Assembly (NCBI GenBank): GCA_017427065.1
Contig: JAFRTL010000027.1
Span: forward strand, 1 to 43,994
Length of the DNA stretch: 43,994 nucleotides
Origin: Bacteroidaceae bacterium
GTDB taxonomy: Bacteria > Bacteroidota > Bacteroidia > Bacteroidales > Bacteroidaceae
Direction: 5' to 3'
Both the position numbers and the translations under genes were made by a program. This document shows positions 42,102 to 43,994 of the stretch, one piece after another. Every line of letters begins with the position of its first letter. Positions within the stretch are counted from its first letter, which is position 1. The notes under the pieces are model-generated. The model was not told the DNA's origin. It made no database searches and saw only the letters and a program-made list of their open reading frames with translations.

Positions 42102-42947
42102 TCAAAATTCTTCAGGTACTCTTACCTCATCCTTTAGAGATGAAATAATATTTCTGAACATCTGATTACCCTTTTCTTTATCAAGAGTCAACCAACGCTC
42201 TATAATATCTGTTTGTAAGAGAAAAACATACAAGCGTTCCAAAGTGAAATAGTCGAAGAAAGTCTTATCTTCCATCCACTTCCAACGCATCTGGTCAAGT
42301 TTCTTCTCACGTTCTACCAGTTCTGTAATTTCTGAGATTTTAACCACCTGATCCATATAGTCCACTTCACTAGAAAGGCCGAAATCCCTAGCATTTGAAG
42401 TTCTCAATGCCTTACAAATTTCAGTATCTCCGACAATCAGAGGATTAACATCCATTTTAAATTTTCTAGCGGTAAGCGCAACCAAAATATTGTTTACATT
42501 TAGATTATATTCAAACCAAGAAGAAACGAAAGCATCTCCACACTTCATGGCATGGTCATAATACATGGCAGCCAATCTATCTACGGCCAAGATTCTACTT
42601 TCGGCAAAAGAATCATCCGTAAGAAATAAAGTAATATATTGGTTGAGATATGCAGGAAGAACATTGGGGGTAAGTATCTTACCTTCTTCTTGAATCTGGT
42701 GGATTATCTCTAGTATGGTCTCAGCAGAAAAATTGCCACGTTCATCTATAGCAGCCTCCCTGTTCTTAAGAAGAGACAACACATTATCATTGTCGAATTT
42801 AAGAAAGAATAAATCCACCAACTTTTTATCTTCTTCTGTAAGATATGGATAGAACTCTGTCTTAAAATCAGCAACAGAATACCTGAGTTTATTATCCTCT
42901 AAAGTTAATTCAGGCAAGCCAGTAACTAAGTAATAGTATTTACTCAT
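42102..42947 (-). CDS. DUF2764 protein, V-type ATPase-associated
   Basis: A 281-residue soluble, mostly helical protein beginning MSKYYYLVTGLPELTLED, typical of DUF2764. The family occurs almost only inside V-type ATPase operons of Bacteroidota, chlamydiae and spirochaetes, between subunits E and A, where other organisms encode subunits C and F. No C (d-type socket), F or G gene is present in this operon, so DUF2764 is a candidate replacement for the C socket subunit. This is an inference from position and size; I see no motif that proves it. Confidence 0.88.
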   Translation of the reverse strand: MSKYYYLVTGLPELTLEDNKLRYSVADFKTEFYPYLTEEDKKLVDLFFLKFDNDNVLSLLKNREAAIDERGNFSAETILEIIHQIQEEGKILTPNVLPAYLNQYITLFLTDDSFAESRILAVDRLAAMYYDHAMKCGDAFVSSWFEYNLNVNNILVALTARKFKMDVNPLIVGDTEICKALRTSNARDFGLSSEVDYMDQVVKISEITELVEREKKLDQMRWKWMEDKTFFDYFTLERLYVFLLQTDIIERWLTLDKEKGNQMFRNIISSLKDEVRVPEEF

Positions 42948-42963
42948 AGTACTAGCATTTAAA

Positions 42964-43557
42964 TTATTTAAATAACAAGTCTACTAACTGTGGACGTAAG
43001 AAATCCTTCAAATAGTTTACAAACTCCTCTTCACCAAAATTCACTTTATACGATCCATCAGCAGGAGACACTGAGAACAAAGTCTTCAAACCGTTAACTT
43101 GTTCTATTTTCACACTCTTATCCAGCAAATCTTTTGCTTGTGCAGAGAAAAATGATTTTAAACCTGCAGCATCTTTAGTCGAAATAACAAGAGGTTCTGT
43201 AGCAGACCATTTCTGAGCCAAAGAAACAATAAACTTGTTAAGGAAATCCTTATTCTCCGTGAAAGCTTTCACATCTGTATTTACAATCTTATCGGTGAGG
43301 AGATTCGTAACTTCAGATTTCAATGCATTCACAGCCTGACCTGTGTAAAGTTTCAACTCAGATTTGGTATTCTCTGATAATTCATTCGCAGACTTCTTAG
43401 CTGCTTCTAATATCAATTCAGCCTCATTTTTCGCTTCTGCAACAATCTTTGAAGCTTCCTCTTGAGCCTTGGTAATAAGTCTTTGGGCTTCCTCATTACC
43501 TTTCTCTACGCCTTCGCGATAGATCTTATCGGTCAATTCTTGAATTTTGTTTTCCAT
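42964..43557 (-). CDS. ntpE: V-type ATP synthase subunit E (peripheral stalk)
   Basis: Peripheral-stalk subunit. The 197-residue protein has an N-terminal long amphipathic helix (about 1-90; LTDKIYREGVEKGNEEAQRLI, then ASKIVAEAKNEAELILEAAKK) and a small C-terminal domain (KIEQVNGLKTLFSVSPADGSYKVNFGE region split by loops). It is the first gene of the operon E-DUF2764-A-B-D-I-K. In other species the helix pairs with a G/H subunit, but no such gene is next to it here. I see no clear TAnnTTTG promoter before it. Confidence 0.92.
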   Translation of the reverse strand: MENKIQELTDKIYREGVEKGNEEAQRLITKAQEEASKIVAEAKNEAELILEAAKKSANELSENTKSELKLYTGQAVNALKSEVTNLLTDKIVNTDVKAFTENKDFLNKFIVSLAQKWSATEPLVISTKDAAGLKSFFSAQAKDLLDKSVKIEQVNGLKTLFSVSPADGSYKVNFGEEEFVNYLKDFLRPQLVDLLFK

Positions 43558-43831
43558 ATCAATTTAAGGAATTTATTTATTATTTACTATTTTATTATTT
43601 CGCATGGATATATTAGACCCTGCTAAGTTAATAATTTTTTTTTTAAAAACATTACATGTGGAATAAAAGAATTTCAAAAAATCTTTTTTAAACCATTAAT
43701 AAAGAAATATAGGACAAATGCTTTGTGTCTGTAAAATAGAACTTACAAAATGAGGTATTTGTTGCTAATCATGTTATAATTTAGCAACTATAATAGTTCT
43801 ACAACTAAGAAGTAGAATTTCAGATAATCTA
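43558..43831. other. AT-rich gap between V-ATPase operon and rRNA operon
   Basis: About 275 bp, strongly AT-rich with long T and A runs. I find no gene, no repeat and no confident promoter, although the V-ATPase operon must start here or read through from the rRNA operon. Confidence 0.6.
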
Positions 43832-43870
43832 TAAAAAAGGCGGGTGGACTCCCTGTTGGAATCCACCCGC
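43832..43870 (-). terminator. Terminator of the rRNA operon
   Basis: Minus strand 13-bp stem (arms complementary to 43858-43870 and 43840-43852, one G-U pair) with a 5-nt loop, followed by CTTTTTTATAG. It lies just behind the 5S gene. Confidence 0.88.
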
Positions 43871-43879
43871 TCTAGCAAG

Positions 43880-43991
43880 ACGGCAGCTACCTACTCTCCC
43901 ACCCGTCAGGGCAGTACCATCGGCGTAGGCGGGCTTAACTTCTCTGTTCGGGATGGGAAGAGGTGGAACCCCGCCGCAATAGCCACCTCAA
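43880..43991 (-). rRNA. rrf: 5S ribosomal RNA
   Basis: The minus strand contains the conserved 5S core CCCATCCCGAACAGAGAAGT, GCCGATGGTACTGC and GGGTGGGAGAGTAGGT. The 5' GGTGGC and 3' GCTGCC ends can pair as helix I. It is about 112 nt and ends within a few bases of the window edge, so the exact 5' end is uncertain by a few nucleotides. The 23S and 16S genes would lie beyond the right edge. Confidence 0.93.
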
Positions 43992-43994
43992 TAA

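Overview
The window is a chromosomal segment of a member of the order Bacteroidales (Bacteroides/Prevotella-like). The basis is: many genes preceded by the Bacteroidota promoter pattern (TTG or TTTG, 19-20 bp, then TAnnTTTG); SusD/TonB-culture-type lipoproteins and plug domains; an S16 protein with a long Ala/Glu/Lys tail; a V-type ATPase operon containing a DUF2764 gene; and a family-3-type glycogen synthase. Genus and species cannot be fixed from the sequence alone.

Layout. 1-3.6 kb (minus): a four-gene operon with a Gfo/Idh/MocA oxidoreductase, a YccF protein, a secreted alpha/beta hydrolase and a small membrane protein, closed by a terminator at the left edge. 3.69 kb: tRNA-Gly(CCC). 3.86-8.07 kb (plus): cobalamin nucleotide-loop assembly operon cobU-cobT-cobS-cobC, translationally coupled to an NhaC-family antiporter. 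8.17-11.9 kb (plus): rpsP, a CDF cation exporter, a thioredoxin-domain lipoprotein and an esterase lipoprotein. 11.9-15.6 kb (minus): overlapping TRAP-transporter operon (shikimate dehydrogenase-like, dctQ, dctM, lipoprotein dctP). 15.7-17.9 kb: a plug-only TonB-type protein, a methylguanine methyltransferase and an AlkD-like protein. 18-24.3 kb: a ThuA-like protein, an AraC regulator, a PNPOx-fold lipoprotein, a GH125 mannosidase, a Tat-exported Gfo/Idh oxidoreductase and a DUF1080 lipoprotein. This set suggests extracytoplasmic sugar or 3-keto-sugar chemistry.

24.4-26.2 kb is the odd part of the window: an ORF6N gene interrupted by a stop codon at codon 12, then about 1 kb of non-coding DNA. 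That DNA holds a 22-bp tandem repeat, two unrelated families of regularly spaced inverted repeats, and what looks like the relic of a 'smalltalk' small-protein gene. I interpret it as the remains of an accessory cassette. It is the best candidate for something undescribed.

26.2-28.6 kb (minus): blaI-type repressor plus M56/BlaR1-like peptidase, with a candidate 27-residue small gene just upstream. 28.9-33.2 kb (minus): glycogen synthase (GT3) and glucan phosphorylase. 33.3-35.7 kb (minus): an orphan Wzc-type tyrosine autokinase with a Tyr/Gly tail. 36.0-43.6 kb (minus): V-type ATPase operon E-DUF2764-A-B-D-I-K, whose c-ring subunit carries the sodium-type ligands. The right edge holds the 5S rRNA gene (minus strand) and its terminator, so an rRNA operon continues beyond the window.
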